Shown here piece by piece: positions 48,765 to 58,317 of a stretch of DNA of 64,000 nucleotides. The notes under the pieces were generated by a model. That model searched no databases and was not told where the DNA came from. It saw only the letters and a program-made list of their open reading frames with translations. This DNA is from G963665925 sp963676345 (GTDB lineage Bacteria; Bacillota; Clostridia; Peptostreptococcales; Acidaminobacteraceae), in contig CAXXTS010000006.1 in assembly GCA_963676345.2 (NCBI GenBank), forward strand, positions 496,001 through 560,000, written 5' to 3'. The number at the start of each line of letters is the position of its first letter. Positions within the stretch are counted from its first letter, which is position 1. Both the position numbers and the translations under genes were made by a program.

Positions 48765-49816
48765 AAAAATTAATGGCACTGCTTCTTGTACTGCTCATGG
48801 CGATTTCCATGCTAGGATGCCAGCAAGCGTCAAATGAAGCATCAGAAGAAAATCAAGCTCAAACAGAGGAAGCAAAAGAAGCACCAGAAGAAGAGGCGAC
48901 ACCTGAAAAGGAACTGACACCTGTAACAGTTGTTCTTGACTGGGTTCCAAACACAAACCACACAGGACTGTACGCTGCAAAGGCAAATGGTTATTATGAA
49001 GACGCTGGTCTTGATGTGGAAATTATTCAACCGACTGAAGGTGGAACTGCATCACTGATAGCAGCAGGCCAGGGCGAGTTTGGTATTTCATATCAAGAAG
49101 AGGTTACATATGCACGTACGGCTAAGGAGCCACTTCCAATTAAAGCGATAGCGGCAATTATTCAGAACAATACATCTGGATTTGCTTCACCTGTAGAAAA
49201 AGGCATTGAAACACCAAAAGACTTCGAAGGTAAAAAATATGGTGGTTGGGGTTCTCCAGCTGAGGTTGCAGTACTTAAAGGGCTTATGGAAAATGAAAAT
49301 GCAGACTATGATAAGCTTGAAATGGTTGATTTAGGGGCGCTTGACTTTTTCGCGGCAACGAAGACCCATGCAGATTTCACATGGATTTACTATGGATGGG
49401 ACGGTGTAGCAGCTGAACTGAAAAACATTCCAATCAACTTCATCAGACTTCAAGACTTTGAAGAAAATCTAGATTTTTATACGCCAGTCATTATAGCAAA
49501 TGAATCACTGATTAATGAAAACCCTGAGCTGGTTAAAGCATTTATGGAAGCGACTTCAAAAGGTTATGAAGACGCAATCAACAATCCAGAAGAGGCGGTT
49601 CAGGCACTTCTTGCTCAGGCGCCAGAAGTAGACAGTGAAATTGCTGCAGCATCACAGGCATACTTGGCAGGCGAGTATGCAAAAGGTGCTGACAGATGGG
49701 GCGAAATGACACTTGAAAAATGGACAAATTATGCAAACTGGATGTATGAACAAGGTCTAATAGAGAGTGAGCTGGATGCTAGTGAAGCATTTACAAACGA
49801 ATTCATCCCAGAATAA
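48761..49816 (+). CDS. Pyrimidine-precursor-binding lipoprotein (ThiY/NMT1-like)
   Basis: A 351-residue extracytoplasmic lipoprotein. The lipobox is SMLGC (Cys near 20), followed by a Glu/Ala-rich linker (about 21-50). The NMT1/THI5-like fold starts VTVVLDWVPNTNHTGLYAAK and includes FGISYQEEVTYAR and the KYGGWGSPAEVA loop. The family binds HMP or formylaminopyrimidine. AAGGAGG precedes ATG 48761. With the TPP switch this is a thiamine-precursor importer. Confidence 0.92.
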   Translation: MKKLMALLLVLLMAISMLGCQQASNEASEENQAQTEEAKEAPEEEATPEKELTPVTVVLDWVPNTNHTGLYAAKANGYYEDAGLDVEIIQPTEGGTASLIAAGQGEFGISYQEEVTYARTAKEPLPIKAIAAIIQNNTSGFASPVEKGIETPKDFEGKKYGGWGSPAEVAVLKGLMENENADYDKLEMVDLGALDFFAATKTHADFTWIYYGWDGVAAELKNIPINFIRLQDFEENLDFYTPVIIANESLINENPELVKAFMEATSKGYEDAINNPEEAVQALLAQAPEVDSEIAAASQAYLAGEYAKGADRWGEMTLEKWTNYANWMYEQGLIESELDASEAFTNEFIPE

Positions 49817-50546
49817 ACTGGAACTCAAAAAAATAAACAAGCGCTTTGATGATACCTACGCCGTACATGATGTTTCCATACATGTTAAAAATGGTGAGTT
49901 TGTATCGATTGTCGGACCTTCAGGCTGTGGAAAGAGTACACTGCTGAATATGATTGCAGGACTGGTCGAACCTGACAAAGGGGAGATTATTATTGAAGGG
50001 GATGCAGATGGAAACAGACTGGGAAAATCCAGTTATATGTATCAAAAGGATTTACTGCTTCCATGGGCTAAAATTATTGACAATGTATCCCTTTCCCTGC
50101 GTCTTAAGGGGATGGGCAGAAAAGAAGCGCGCAGCAGTGTCAAAGATTTATTTGAAATATTTGGCCTTGAAGCGTTCATGTACAAGTATCCATTTCAGCT
50201 TTCAGGAGGGATGCGTCAACGTGCAGCACTCATGCGTACCTATGTTGACGGGAAGAGTTTGCTCCTGCTAGATGAACCCTTTGGTGGACTGGATGCCATC
50301 ACCAAGGCTAAAATGCAAGACTGGCTGCTTGAAGTTCAGCGAGAATTACGGGCAACCATTCTCTTTATCACCCATGATATTGAGGAAGCTATATATTTGT
50401 CCGATCGCGTTTATGTTATGACAGACAGGCCTTCAGAAATCAAGGAAGAAGTGGTGGTCGATTTACCAAGGCCTAGAAACAGGCACCTTAAAAAGGATGA
50501 ACGGTTTACGTCAATGAAAGAATACCTAATGGAGAAATTCTTATGA
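49776..50546 (+). CDS. ABC transporter ATPase for thiamine precursor
   Basis: A 256-residue ATP-binding subunit. Walker A GPSGCGKST, Q-loop YQKDLLLPWA, signature LSGGMRQRAA, Walker B LLLLDEPFGGLD and H-loop ITHD are all intact. The start is uncertain: ATG 49776 follows GAGAGTGAG and overlaps the lipoprotein gene by 41 nt; GTG 49767 is possible. Its stop overlaps the methyltransferase start by 4 nt. Confidence 0.93.
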   Translation: MLVKHLQTNSSQNKLELKKINKRFDDTYAVHDVSIHVKNGEFVSIVGPSGCGKSTLLNMIAGLVEPDKGEIIIEGDADGNRLGKSSYMYQKDLLLPWAKIIDNVSLSLRLKGMGRKEARSSVKDLFEIFGLEAFMYKYPFQLSGGMRQRAALMRTYVDGKSLLLLDEPFGGLDAITKAKMQDWLLEVQRELRATILFITHDIEEAIYLSDRVYVMTDRPSEIKEEVVVDLPRPRNRHLKKDERFTSMKEYLMEKFL

Positions 50547-51187
50547 TTGTATTTGATAAAGCGGCAAAAGACTATGACGGCTGGTATGATACTGCACTCG
50601 GAAAGCATGTAGATGATGTGGAGACACAGTGTGCCTTTAAATGGGTGCGTCCACTTGAAAAATCTCATTTCCTTGATGTAGGTTGTGGTACGGGTAATTT
50701 TACGCAAAAGCTTGTATCGAAGGGCCATAAGGTGACGGGGATAGACATATCAGAAAATATGCTTCAAATTGCGAGGGAAAAGGTTCCAGAGGCCATTTTT
50801 CATAAGATGGATGTCTACAATTTGGCCTTTGATGACAACACCTTTGACAATGTGATATCTATGGCGGCATTTGAGTTTATTGAGCATCCAAAGAAGGCAC
50901 TAGATGAACTGATGCGTGTTGTAAAGCCGGGCGGTACAATCATTGTCGGTGCAATACATCTGGACTCACCGTGGGGTGCACTTTATACATCAGAAGCCTT
51001 CAAAGAGTCGGTTTTTGCACACGCTTTCTTAAAGACATTTGATGACTTTAAAGACATCTACCCTGACATGCTTGTTGAAACAGATGAATGTCTATTTACA
51101 CCGCCAGATGCGACAAGACTTGATGAAGAAGCATACCGTGAGAAAAACAGGGGAGGCTTTATATGTCTGAAGTGGGTCAAGGCGTAA
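50543..51187 (+). CDS. Class I SAM-dependent methyltransferase
   Basis: A 214-residue Rossmann methyltransferase. Motif I is FLDVGCGTGNFTQ, motif II VTGIDISENML and motif IV FDNVISMAAFEFI. Placed within the TPP-controlled operon, overlapping both neighbours, so it probably acts on a thiamine-related compound, but the substrate cannot be read from the sequence. Confidence 0.85.
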   Translation: MIVFDKAAKDYDGWYDTALGKHVDDVETQCAFKWVRPLEKSHFLDVGCGTGNFTQKLVSKGHKVTGIDISENMLQIAREKVPEAIFHKMDVYNLAFDDNTFDNVISMAAFEFIEHPKKALDELMRVVKPGGTIIVGAIHLDSPWGALYTSEAFKESVFAHAFLKTFDDFKDIYPDMLVETDECLFTPPDATRLDEEAYREKNRGGFICLKWVKA

Positions 51188-51420
51188 GTGCTGAAATCAA
51201 AGTGACCCCCATGCAAAGCGGGGACTATATTGCGGATATTGAAAAAGCAATCGACTGCATTAAGAAGACGGGCTTGTATTATAGTATTGGACCTATGTCT
51301 ACAGTTGTTTCAGGTTCCTTGCAAGAGGTGCTTGAACTCATTGAGACCCTTTACTCGGTTTTGGATACCCGCTGTACGTTTGCCATTGATGTTCGCTTGT
51401 CAAATGGATGTCGTATTTAA
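51163..51420 (+). CDS. Second thiamine-binding-family (YkoF/DUF77-like) protein
   Basis: An 85-residue protein with the same plan as the 94-residue first gene: VSAEIKVTPMQSGDYIADIE, the YYSIGPMSTVVSGS loop and a final TFAIDVRLSNGC strand. It overlaps the methyltransferase gene by 25 nt. Two such proteins bracket one transporter. Confidence 0.75.
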   Translation: MSEVGQGVSAEIKVTPMQSGDYIADIEKAIDCIKKTGLYYSIGPMSTVVSGSLQEVLELIETLYSVLDTRCTFAIDVRLSNGCRI

Positions 51421-51558
51421 CCAGAGGGGTGTGCGCTTTTAGAAAAAGTGCATAGCTGCTTATGGTGCCAGGGGCATTTTAATGACTTAAACAAGACCTT
51501 TCAAATAGGGAATCTTGAAAAAGAACTTTTATAATGCGTTTATAAATGACTTTAAATA

Positions 51559-51606
51559 AAAACTCTAGTTCAGATGATGAAAACATCACTGGACTAGAGT
51601 TTTTTG
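51559..51606 (+). terminator. Bidirectional terminator between thiamine and exporter operons
   Basis: AAAACTCTAGT pairs with ACTAGAGTTTT with an inner CAG/CTG; T-rich on both strands. Confidence 0.8.
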
Positions 51607-51623
51607 ATTTAGGATATTTCAAA

Positions 51624-53774
51624 TTACTGGTATTGCAACAGGAAGAGGTTGTAGTAAATTCCCCGATGTTCTAGAAGGGTATTATGCGTCCCCATCTCTC
51701 TTATTTCACCTTTATGGAGTACGATAATCTTATCTGCACTTTGAATAGTCGAAAGCCGGTGGGCAACGACGATGGTCGTTCTGTTTTTTACAATTTTATC
51801 AATCGCATCCTGTATGAGAAGTTCGGTTTCCGTATCGATGTTTGCCGTGGCTTCGTCTAGAATTAGTAACTCTGGACTAAATGCCAAAGCACGGGCGAAG
51901 GACAAGAGCTGACGCTGACCCGCAGAAAGTGTCGACCCCCTTTCGTGAACAGGTTCGTCGTAACCAGAAGGCAGTTTTTTTATGAATGGATCTGCATTGA
52001 CATGTCTTGCGACGGATTCTAAGCAGTCGAGAGGCATGTCTGATTGGTTGAGGCGTATATTGCCTTTAATGTCTCCCGCAAACAGAAATACATCTTGAAG
52101 AACAATGCCGATTTTGCTTCTCAAATCTTTCAAATCGAGGGTTTTGATGTCTTTTCCATCGATTAATATTTCACCTTTTTGAATATCATAAAATCGGTTT
52201 AAAAGAGAGATAATCGTTGTCTTTCCTGAGCCTGTTGCGCCAACAAAGGCGACAGTACTGCCAGGTTCAACCTTAAAGCTGACATCTTTCAGAACCCAGT
52301 TGTCAGGCTCGTAGCTGAACCAAACATTTCTAAATTCAATTTCTCCTTTAAAGGCGTCTAGCTTTTGTGGTTCTGGTGGACATGGAATAACACTTTTAGT
52401 ATCAAGCAGGAGAAAGACACGTTCAGCAGAGGCCATGGCACTTTGGAGTATGTTAAACTTTTCGCTTAAATCGAAAATAGGTCTGTAGAACTGTTCTGTA
52501 TAGTTAATAAATGCAAATAGGACACCGAGTTCAAGTGTACCTTGAATAGCCTTTCCACCGCCGTACCATATGAGCAGGGCTAAGGTGAGTGAGTAGATCA
52601 GATTCATTGCCGGTCTGAAAATGGAAAAAACGCGAATTTCCTGCATGGTCGCATGTAGGTGGTCATCGTTGATTTGTTTAAAAGCATCACGTGTTCTTTT
52701 CTGCTGGTCAAATATCTGAATAAGACGCATGCCTGCAATATTTTCTGAGAGGGATGCATTGATTTTGGCAATTTTAACTTTTACGGCCCTATGGGCAGCG
52801 CGAGCCTTCATTCTAAACCGCCACGCCGCAAAGGCAATGAGTGGCGATGTAAGAAGACTAATACCTGTCAGCAGGGGATTCAAAGAGAACATTACAAAAA
52901 CGGTTCCTGTGAGCAGTAAGAAGTCCTTAATGGCATTTATAAGTACGGACGTATACATCTCACTGATATTTTTCATGTCGTTGGTCACCCGTGTAACGAG
53001 TCGACCGACTGGTGTTTTGTCATAGAAGGCTAAGTTTTGACCCAGAATGTGTTCAAACAGCGCCTGGCGCATATTGAAAATTTGGCGCTGGGCAGCATGA
53101 TTTAGAAGCAGTGTCTGGGTGTAGTTCATCAAAAAACCTAAGAAGAGCATGCCAGTAAAAATTTGAATGATTCTAAGAATCCCGCTATTATCCTGAGCCC
53201 TGAATGCACTATAGGATTTATTTGTGAGAGGGGTGACTTTTGCCTGGAAATTCTCAGCAGTAAGCGTAAGTCCGCTGAGTTTAAGATCTCTAGTCTGCAC
53301 CGTGTCTGGTAAAACGCCATGTACAAGATAGTGTTCTTCAAATAAGGTTATGAGCTGAAAGCGTGATTCTATATCAATATCGAATGCCCAAGGAACCCCA
53401 CTTCGCCTTGCATAGTCTATTTGTGATGCAAAGTCCTCAGTCTGAATAGATACATCATTTTCAAGTTGGGTTTCAAGGGACTCAGACAGGCTCTTTTCCC
53501 GAACGTAATATTTTCCGTCAAACTCAGTGCTCTCAAGCGCATCGACCTTGTAGTCAAAGGCATACATAGGCTCGTTCCAGGCTGTAATGTAATCATCTAT
53601 TACAATCTTGATCAAATAGGGCCGTGCAAGATCAATGGCCGTAATGAAGAATAAGAGCACAACGCAGACCAGCAGCAGAGGCATGAAGGGGCGCGTGAAC
53701 TTGAAAAGCCGCTTCATAAGCGCGATGTCAAAAGATTTTTTGATGGTTTGTTCTTCGTACATATCGGTTCTCAT
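51624..53774 (-). CDS. ABC exporter half, BmrD/YheH-like (716 aa)
   Basis: Membrane-plus-ATPase half-transporter of 716 residues. Between the first two membrane segments there is a long extra region (about 60-190), as in BmrD-type subunits. The nucleotide domain has GATGSGKTT, a modified signature TLSAGQRQLL, and LLILDEATANID with an intact catalytic Glu. It follows the smaller partner by 11 nt. Together they would form a heterodimeric multidrug-type exporter. Confidence 0.9.
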   Translation of the reverse strand: MRTDMYEEQTIKKSFDIALMKRLFKFTRPFMPLLLVCVVLLFFITAIDLARPYLIKIVIDDYITAWNEPMYAFDYKVDALESTEFDGKYYVREKSLSESLETQLENDVSIQTEDFASQIDYARRSGVPWAFDIDIESRFQLITLFEEHYLVHGVLPDTVQTRDLKLSGLTLTAENFQAKVTPLTNKSYSAFRAQDNSGILRIIQIFTGMLFLGFLMNYTQTLLLNHAAQRQIFNMRQALFEHILGQNLAFYDKTPVGRLVTRVTNDMKNISEMYTSVLINAIKDFLLLTGTVFVMFSLNPLLTGISLLTSPLIAFAAWRFRMKARAAHRAVKVKIAKINASLSENIAGMRLIQIFDQQKRTRDAFKQINDDHLHATMQEIRVFSIFRPAMNLIYSLTLALLIWYGGGKAIQGTLELGVLFAFINYTEQFYRPIFDLSEKFNILQSAMASAERVFLLLDTKSVIPCPPEPQKLDAFKGEIEFRNVWFSYEPDNWVLKDVSFKVEPGSTVAFVGATGSGKTTIISLLNRFYDIQKGEILIDGKDIKTLDLKDLRSKIGIVLQDVFLFAGDIKGNIRLNQSDMPLDCLESVARHVNADPFIKKLPSGYDEPVHERGSTLSAGQRQLLSFARALAFSPELLILDEATANIDTETELLIQDAIDKIVKNRTTIVVAHRLSTIQSADKIIVLHKGEIREMGTHNTLLEHRGIYYNLFLLQYQ

Positions 53775-53785
53775 AAGTTCACCTC

Positions 53786-55561
53786 CTAGCCTTCTTTCAT
53801 AATGCGTTCTTCAAGCATCTGCTTGGAGTACATGTGCGCGTAGAATCCGCCGCTCTCAACGAGCTGTGTATGATTACCAGACTCAATCATCTTGCCTTCA
53901 TCAAGCACAATGATATGGTCGGCGTGTTTTACAGTCGAAATACGGTGGGCAATGATAATGGTGGTCTTGTTCTTTGTTTGTGCCTTAATCCCATCAAGCA
54001 ATTTTGACTCTGTATTTGTATCAACTGCTGACAGGGCGTCATCGAAAATGAGTATGGGAGAATCCTTTATCAGTGCGCGTGCGATGGATAAGCGCTGCTT
54101 TTGTCCCCCGGAAAGGTTGACCCCTTTCTCACCAAGCATGGTCGCGTAGCCGTCAGGGAAATCACTGACTTCATTATGCAGCTGAGCTAGCCTTGCAAAA
54201 TCAGATACCGTATCAGGGTCTGCCTTAACCCCTGAAAAGAGGATGTTTTCTTCAACGCTCTTAGAAAACAAAAAATTATCCTGTGGAACAAAGCCAATCA
54301 TCTGGCGCATTTGAGAAACGGTATAGTCTTTAATAGAATGGGGACCTATTCGTATTGTACCGCTGTAATTGTCATAAACGCGCAGGAGTAGATTCGTCAG
54401 GGTGGTTTTACCAGCCCCGGTTCGACCAATAATGGCCAGTGTCTGACCCCCTTCAAGCGTAAAGGTTATATTATCAAGGGCCGGAAACTGAGCCCCTTGA
54501 TAAGTGAATGAAACCTTGTCAAATACAATGTTCTGACTCGGGATGTTATTAGTGAGTTCTGGCAGAGGCGCATTTTTGTCAAATGGATTTTCCTCAGGAT
54601 AAGCCGGTGTTTTTTCAAGTATTTCAGAGATCCGCGTAAGCGATACAAAGCCGCGCTGCATCATGTTCACAAGCCATCCAATAGCCATCATAGGCCATGT
54701 CAGTTTGCTGAGGTAGGTTATAAAGGCCACAAATTCACCTAAGGTGAGCTGGGCGTTGATAACCAGTTTGCTGCCGTAGCTGAGGGCAAGGATGAGACTT
54801 AGAGCAGATATGAATGAGACAAGGGGGTGCATAAGACCCCATATGCGAATGAGGGACATGTTTGCCTTGTAATTGTCTTCATTAAAGAGTCTGAAGCTAT
54901 CCAGTTCACTTTCTTCTTGCACAAAGGACTTTACAATGCGAATCCCTGAGAAGGATTCCTGCGTCTTATCTGTAAGTGTGCCAAATGCCTCTTGTACACG
55001 CTTGAACTTGTTTTTGATACGAATACCCATAAAGGAAACACTGAGTGCAATGATTGGCATAGGGAGCACTGCCAGCAAGGTAAGCTTCAGGCTGAGTTGT
55101 GTGGTCATTATCCCGAGGGTCATGATGGTCAGGAATATGGCATCTGTAACCATGACAATGCCATGACCAAAGGCCATTCTGACAGAGTTGATGTCATTTG
55201 TAGATAAGGCCATAATATCCCCTGTTTTATTGGTGCTGAAAAATTCAGCAGGCAGGGTTTCAATGTGTGAAAACAATCGAAGGCGCAACCAGGCTTCCAT
55301 TTCTCTGCTGGCACCGATAATGAGCATGCGCCAAGCGAAGCGACCAGATGCAACTAAAATGGCAATGCCCATTATAATGCCCATATAGCGGTATAATGCA
55401 GTAACACTTGCCAGTCCATTCATCAAATCGTCCGTCAAATTTCCAATAACCCGCGGTGTTATGAGCTGTAAGGCATCAATAATAATCAAGATTAGAATGC
55501 CCATTATATATCGGTATTTGTGTTCCTTTAAAAAAGGAAGAATATGCTTAATGCTTTTCAC
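53786..55561 (-). CDS. ABC exporter half, BmrC/YheI-like (591 aa)
   Basis: Half-transporter of 591 residues with six membrane segments and a nucleotide domain: GRTGAGKTT, NLSGGQKQRLSIARA and ILIFDDALSAVD. The catalytic Glu after Walker B is Asp here, while the partner keeps Glu, so the pair has one weakened ATP site, as is typical for heterodimeric exporters. First gene of the two-gene operon. Substrate unknown. Confidence 0.92.
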   Translation of the reverse strand: MKSIKHILPFLKEHKYRYIMGILILIIIDALQLITPRVIGNLTDDLMNGLASVTALYRYMGIIMGIAILVASGRFAWRMLIIGASREMEAWLRLRLFSHIETLPAEFFSTNKTGDIMALSTNDINSVRMAFGHGIVMVTDAIFLTIMTLGIMTTQLSLKLTLLAVLPMPIIALSVSFMGIRIKNKFKRVQEAFGTLTDKTQESFSGIRIVKSFVQEESELDSFRLFNEDNYKANMSLIRIWGLMHPLVSFISALSLILALSYGSKLVINAQLTLGEFVAFITYLSKLTWPMMAIGWLVNMMQRGFVSLTRISEILEKTPAYPEENPFDKNAPLPELTNNIPSQNIVFDKVSFTYQGAQFPALDNITFTLEGGQTLAIIGRTGAGKTTLTNLLLRVYDNYSGTIRIGPHSIKDYTVSQMRQMIGFVPQDNFLFSKSVEENILFSGVKADPDTVSDFARLAQLHNEVSDFPDGYATMLGEKGVNLSGGQKQRLSIARALIKDSPILIFDDALSAVDTNTESKLLDGIKAQTKNKTTIIIAHRISTVKHADHIIVLDEGKMIESGNHTQLVESGGFYAHMYSKQMLEERIMKEG

Positions 55562-55787
55562 GAGTCACACCTCTTTATATGTATTACCGAACATTCAACA
55601 GAAAACGTACAAAACTAGAAAATACTTCTATAATTGTGAGTATTCATTAATTATACCCTAATTTATTTCGTGGGGCTCAAAAAAACATGGAATCTTTGAC
55701 ACAAGCTTAAAATAGGCTTAAAGCCTTGCAGGACAAAGGGCAAGACGTGAATAATTTGTAATAGGTCAAAAAAACGAACAATTCGTG

Positions 55788-55816
55788 TTGACAGGCATAA
55801 TAAGATTTGTTATTGT
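55788..55816 (+). promoter_or_regulatory. Promoter of the guanine riboswitch-guaB transcript
   Basis: TTGACA, 17 nt, TATTGT, about 30 nt ahead of the aptamer. Confidence 0.6.
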
Positions 55817-55844
55817 GTTTAAAACCAAAAATATAGCTAAAGAA

Positions 55845-55925
55845 ATCACTCGTATAATCTCGGTAATAAGGTCCGGGAGTTTCTACTGGATGACCATGAA
55901 TCATCCTCTCTATGGGTGGGAGTTT
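55845..55925 (+). promoter_or_regulatory. Guanine-type purine riboswitch upstream of guaB
   Basis: Purine aptamer core: CGTATAATCTCGG, GGGAGTTTCTACT and TCTCTATGGG. The base before the final TATG, which pairs with the ligand, is C, so guanine or hypoxanthine rather than adenine is bound. The GTTTCTA core is unchanged. The 632-bp gap 55562-56193 holds this switch and its leader; no gene was seen. Confidence 0.92.
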
Positions 55926-56193
55926 GAGTGTGCTTTTTTATAATGGGTTAAGTCTGCATATTTCATTTCCCCTATAGATGTTTTACTGTCATGCAAATGA
56001 TTGTGAAAATAGGAAATGGAGTGCGGGCTTTTTTGATTTTTTGAATGTTCCCGATACATGCTGGTGCACAGGCTGTATCATCACTGGGAACCTAACTGAG
56101 CTCAGACGTATCGATTGGATTTTGTAGTTGAGAGGACAAAATCCAGGGAGTGAGAATGAAGTACACGTCTATGCATTTGAGGAGGAGATCGAT

Positions 56194-57654
56194 ATGGAAG
56201 GCAAAATTATCAAAGAGGGACTAACGTACGATGACGTTCTGCTAGTGCCGCAAAAATCAGAAGTTTTACCGAACGAAGTTTCGCTGAAAACTCGACTGAC
56301 TAAGAAAATAAATCTGAACATTCCGATTGTAAGTGCTGGTATGGATACCGTAACAGAGTCACAGCTGGCTATCGCTATGGCCCGTGAAGGTGGTATTGGC
56401 ATTATCCACAAAAATATGTCTATTGAAAAGCAAGCTTTAGAAGTAGACCGTGTAAAGAGATGCGAACACGGTGTTATAGTAAATCCTTTCTATTTGAAGC
56501 CGGATGATAAAGTGGCTCACGCACTTGAGCTGATGAAGCGTTACCGTATATCAGGTGTTCCAATTGTGAACTCAGACGATACACTGGTAGGCATCATTAC
56601 AAATCGTGACATTCGATTTGAAGGTGATCCGGAGAAATTTATCCATGAAGTGATGACAAGTGAAGACCTGGTTACAGGCCATGAAGGTATTTCTCTAACT
56701 GAGGCTGAGCAAGTGCTGAAGTCAAGAAAAATTGAGAAACTGCCACTGGTTGATTCAAACAATAAATTGAAGGGTCTTATTACAATAAAAGATATTGAAA
56801 AGGTTGTTATTTATCCGAATCGTGCGACGGATTCACAAGGCAGACTGCTTGCAGGTGCGGCAGTAGGTATTGGTTCAGACATGATGGAGCGTGTTTCAGC
56901 ACTGGCTGAAGCGGGCGTAGATGTTATTGCACTGGATTCAGCGCATGGTCACAGCCAAAATATCATTAATGCAGTTAAAGTCATTAAGGAAGCTTACCCT
57001 GAGCTTCAGCTGATTGCGGGTAATGTAGCGACAGCAAAAGCGACAGAAGACCTGATTGGTGCAGGTGCTGACTGCGTTAAAGTCGGCATTGGCCCTGGAT
57101 CAATTTGTACAACACGTGTTGTTGCAGGTGTTGGTGTACCTCAACTTACAGCAGTTATGGACTGTTCAGAAGTGGGCAGAAAATACGGTGTGCCTGTGAT
57201 TGCAGATGGCGGTATTAAATACTCAGGCGATCTGCCAAAGGCTATTGCAGCAGGTGCTGATACGGTCATGCTTGGCTCTCTGTTTGCAGGAACAGAAGAA
57301 AGTCCTGGCGAGCTTGTAATGTATCAGGGCAGAAGTTTTAAAGTATACCGCGGAATGGGTTCTGAAGGCGCCATGTCAGCAGGTAGTGGCGACAGATACT
57401 TCCAAAATGATACGAAGAAATTCGTACCAGAGGGTGTTGAAGGTCGTGTTCCTTACAGAGGAAAAATTAAAGATATGATTTATCAGCTCATCGGTGGTCT
57501 GAAATCAGGTATGGGATACTGCGGTACACCAGATATTGAAGCGCTTAAGGCAGATGGTAAATTCGTTAGAATTACTGGTGCAGGTCTTAAAGAGTCACAT
57601 CCACATGATGTACAGATTACGAAAGAGCCACCGAACTACTCAATTAAGAGCTAG
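56194..57654 (+). CDS. guaB: IMP dehydrogenase
   Basis: Oxidises IMP to XMP, the committed step to GMP. At 486 residues it has the full barrel with two inserted CBS domains (about 95-205). The start LTYDDVLLVPQKSEVLP, GVDVIALDSAHGHS, the active-site loop GPGSICTTRVVAG and the flap region RYFQND are clear. ATG 56194 follows GAGGAGGAGA; the frame opens earlier without one. Regulated by the guanine riboswitch. Confidence 0.97.
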   Translation: MEGKIIKEGLTYDDVLLVPQKSEVLPNEVSLKTRLTKKINLNIPIVSAGMDTVTESQLAIAMAREGGIGIIHKNMSIEKQALEVDRVKRCEHGVIVNPFYLKPDDKVAHALELMKRYRISGVPIVNSDDTLVGIITNRDIRFEGDPEKFIHEVMTSEDLVTGHEGISLTEAEQVLKSRKIEKLPLVDSNNKLKGLITIKDIEKVVIYPNRATDSQGRLLAGAAVGIGSDMMERVSALAEAGVDVIALDSAHGHSQNIINAVKVIKEAYPELQLIAGNVATAKATEDLIGAGADCVKVGIGPGSICTTRVVAGVGVPQLTAVMDCSEVGRKYGVPVIADGGIKYSGDLPKAIAAGADTVMLGSLFAGTEESPGELVMYQGRSFKVYRGMGSEGAMSAGSGDRYFQNDTKKFVPEGVEGRVPYRGKIKDMIYQLIGGLKSGMGYCGTPDIEALKADGKFVRITGAGLKESHPHDVQITKEPPNYSIKS

Positions 57655-57761
57655 TCGGTTAAAACATGAATAGTCGGGCCATCAAGACCGGGAGTGCCCT
57701 GTTCAACCTCCCCGTTTTTGAACAGTCTGGGGATTGATGACACGATTAATTTAATAAGAAT

Positions 57762-57815
57762 GGCTAAATAAATGTCTCGTCCAAGACTCGTCCAAAATTT
57801 ATTTAGCCTTTCTTT
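57762..57815 (+). terminator. Terminator after guaB
   Basis: GGCTAAATAAA pairs with TTTATTTAGCC, then TTTCTTT. The 76-bp repeat element starts 5 nt later. Confidence 0.85.
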
Positions 57816-57819
57816 AATT

Positions 57820-57851
57820 CCACACCCTAAATCTTTGATTTAGATGTGTGG
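57820..57851 (+). repeat. Hairpin heading the 76-bp repeat array
   Basis: CCACACCCTAAATC, TTT, GATTTAGATGTGTGG: near-perfect arms of 14-15 nt. Its last bases are the first bases of the array. Confidence 0.8.
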
Positions 57852-58129
57852 TTTACTCAGCGACCGAAGGGAGTCGAGTATCCTGACCGCCCGAAGGGCA
57901 CAAACGCAGCTTCAAAAGATGCTGTGGTTTACTCAGCGACCGAAGGGAGTCGAGTATCTTGACCGCCCGAAGGGCACAAACGCAGCTTCAAAAGATGCTG
58001 TGGTTTACTCAGCGACCGAAGGGAGTCGAGTATCCTGACCGCCCGAAGGGCACAAACGCAGCTTCAAAAGATGCTGTGGTTTACTCAGCGACCGAAGGGA
58101 GTCGAGTATCTTGACCGCCCGAAGGAACC
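57848..58129 (+). repeat. 76-bp tandem repeat array (3.7 copies)
   Basis: Starts at 57848, 57924, 58000 and 58076; copies differ mainly at one T/C. Each unit holds two small hairpins, CGACC-GAAG-GGAGTCG and GCCC-GAA-GGGC. The last copy stops after GCCCGAAGG. A 64-residue open frame over it is an artefact. The family is different in sequence from the CGCGACTAGC repeats. Rest of the gap 57655-58317 holds the guaB terminator and AT-rich DNA. Confidence 0.92.
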
Positions 58130-58317
58130 AACTATTCACAAAGCGAATAAAATATAAATGCTTTTGTTTTATGAAGTAACATATTATGATATATATGATG
58201 GGGATTACAGTTGATTTTATGTCCGAATGATTCACACTGTCTTTTTTGAAAGTGTACGCACTTTTAAAAGGCGTATGAATGCTTCGGCTACGATGTTTGA
58301 AGTAAATGGAGGCTAAG

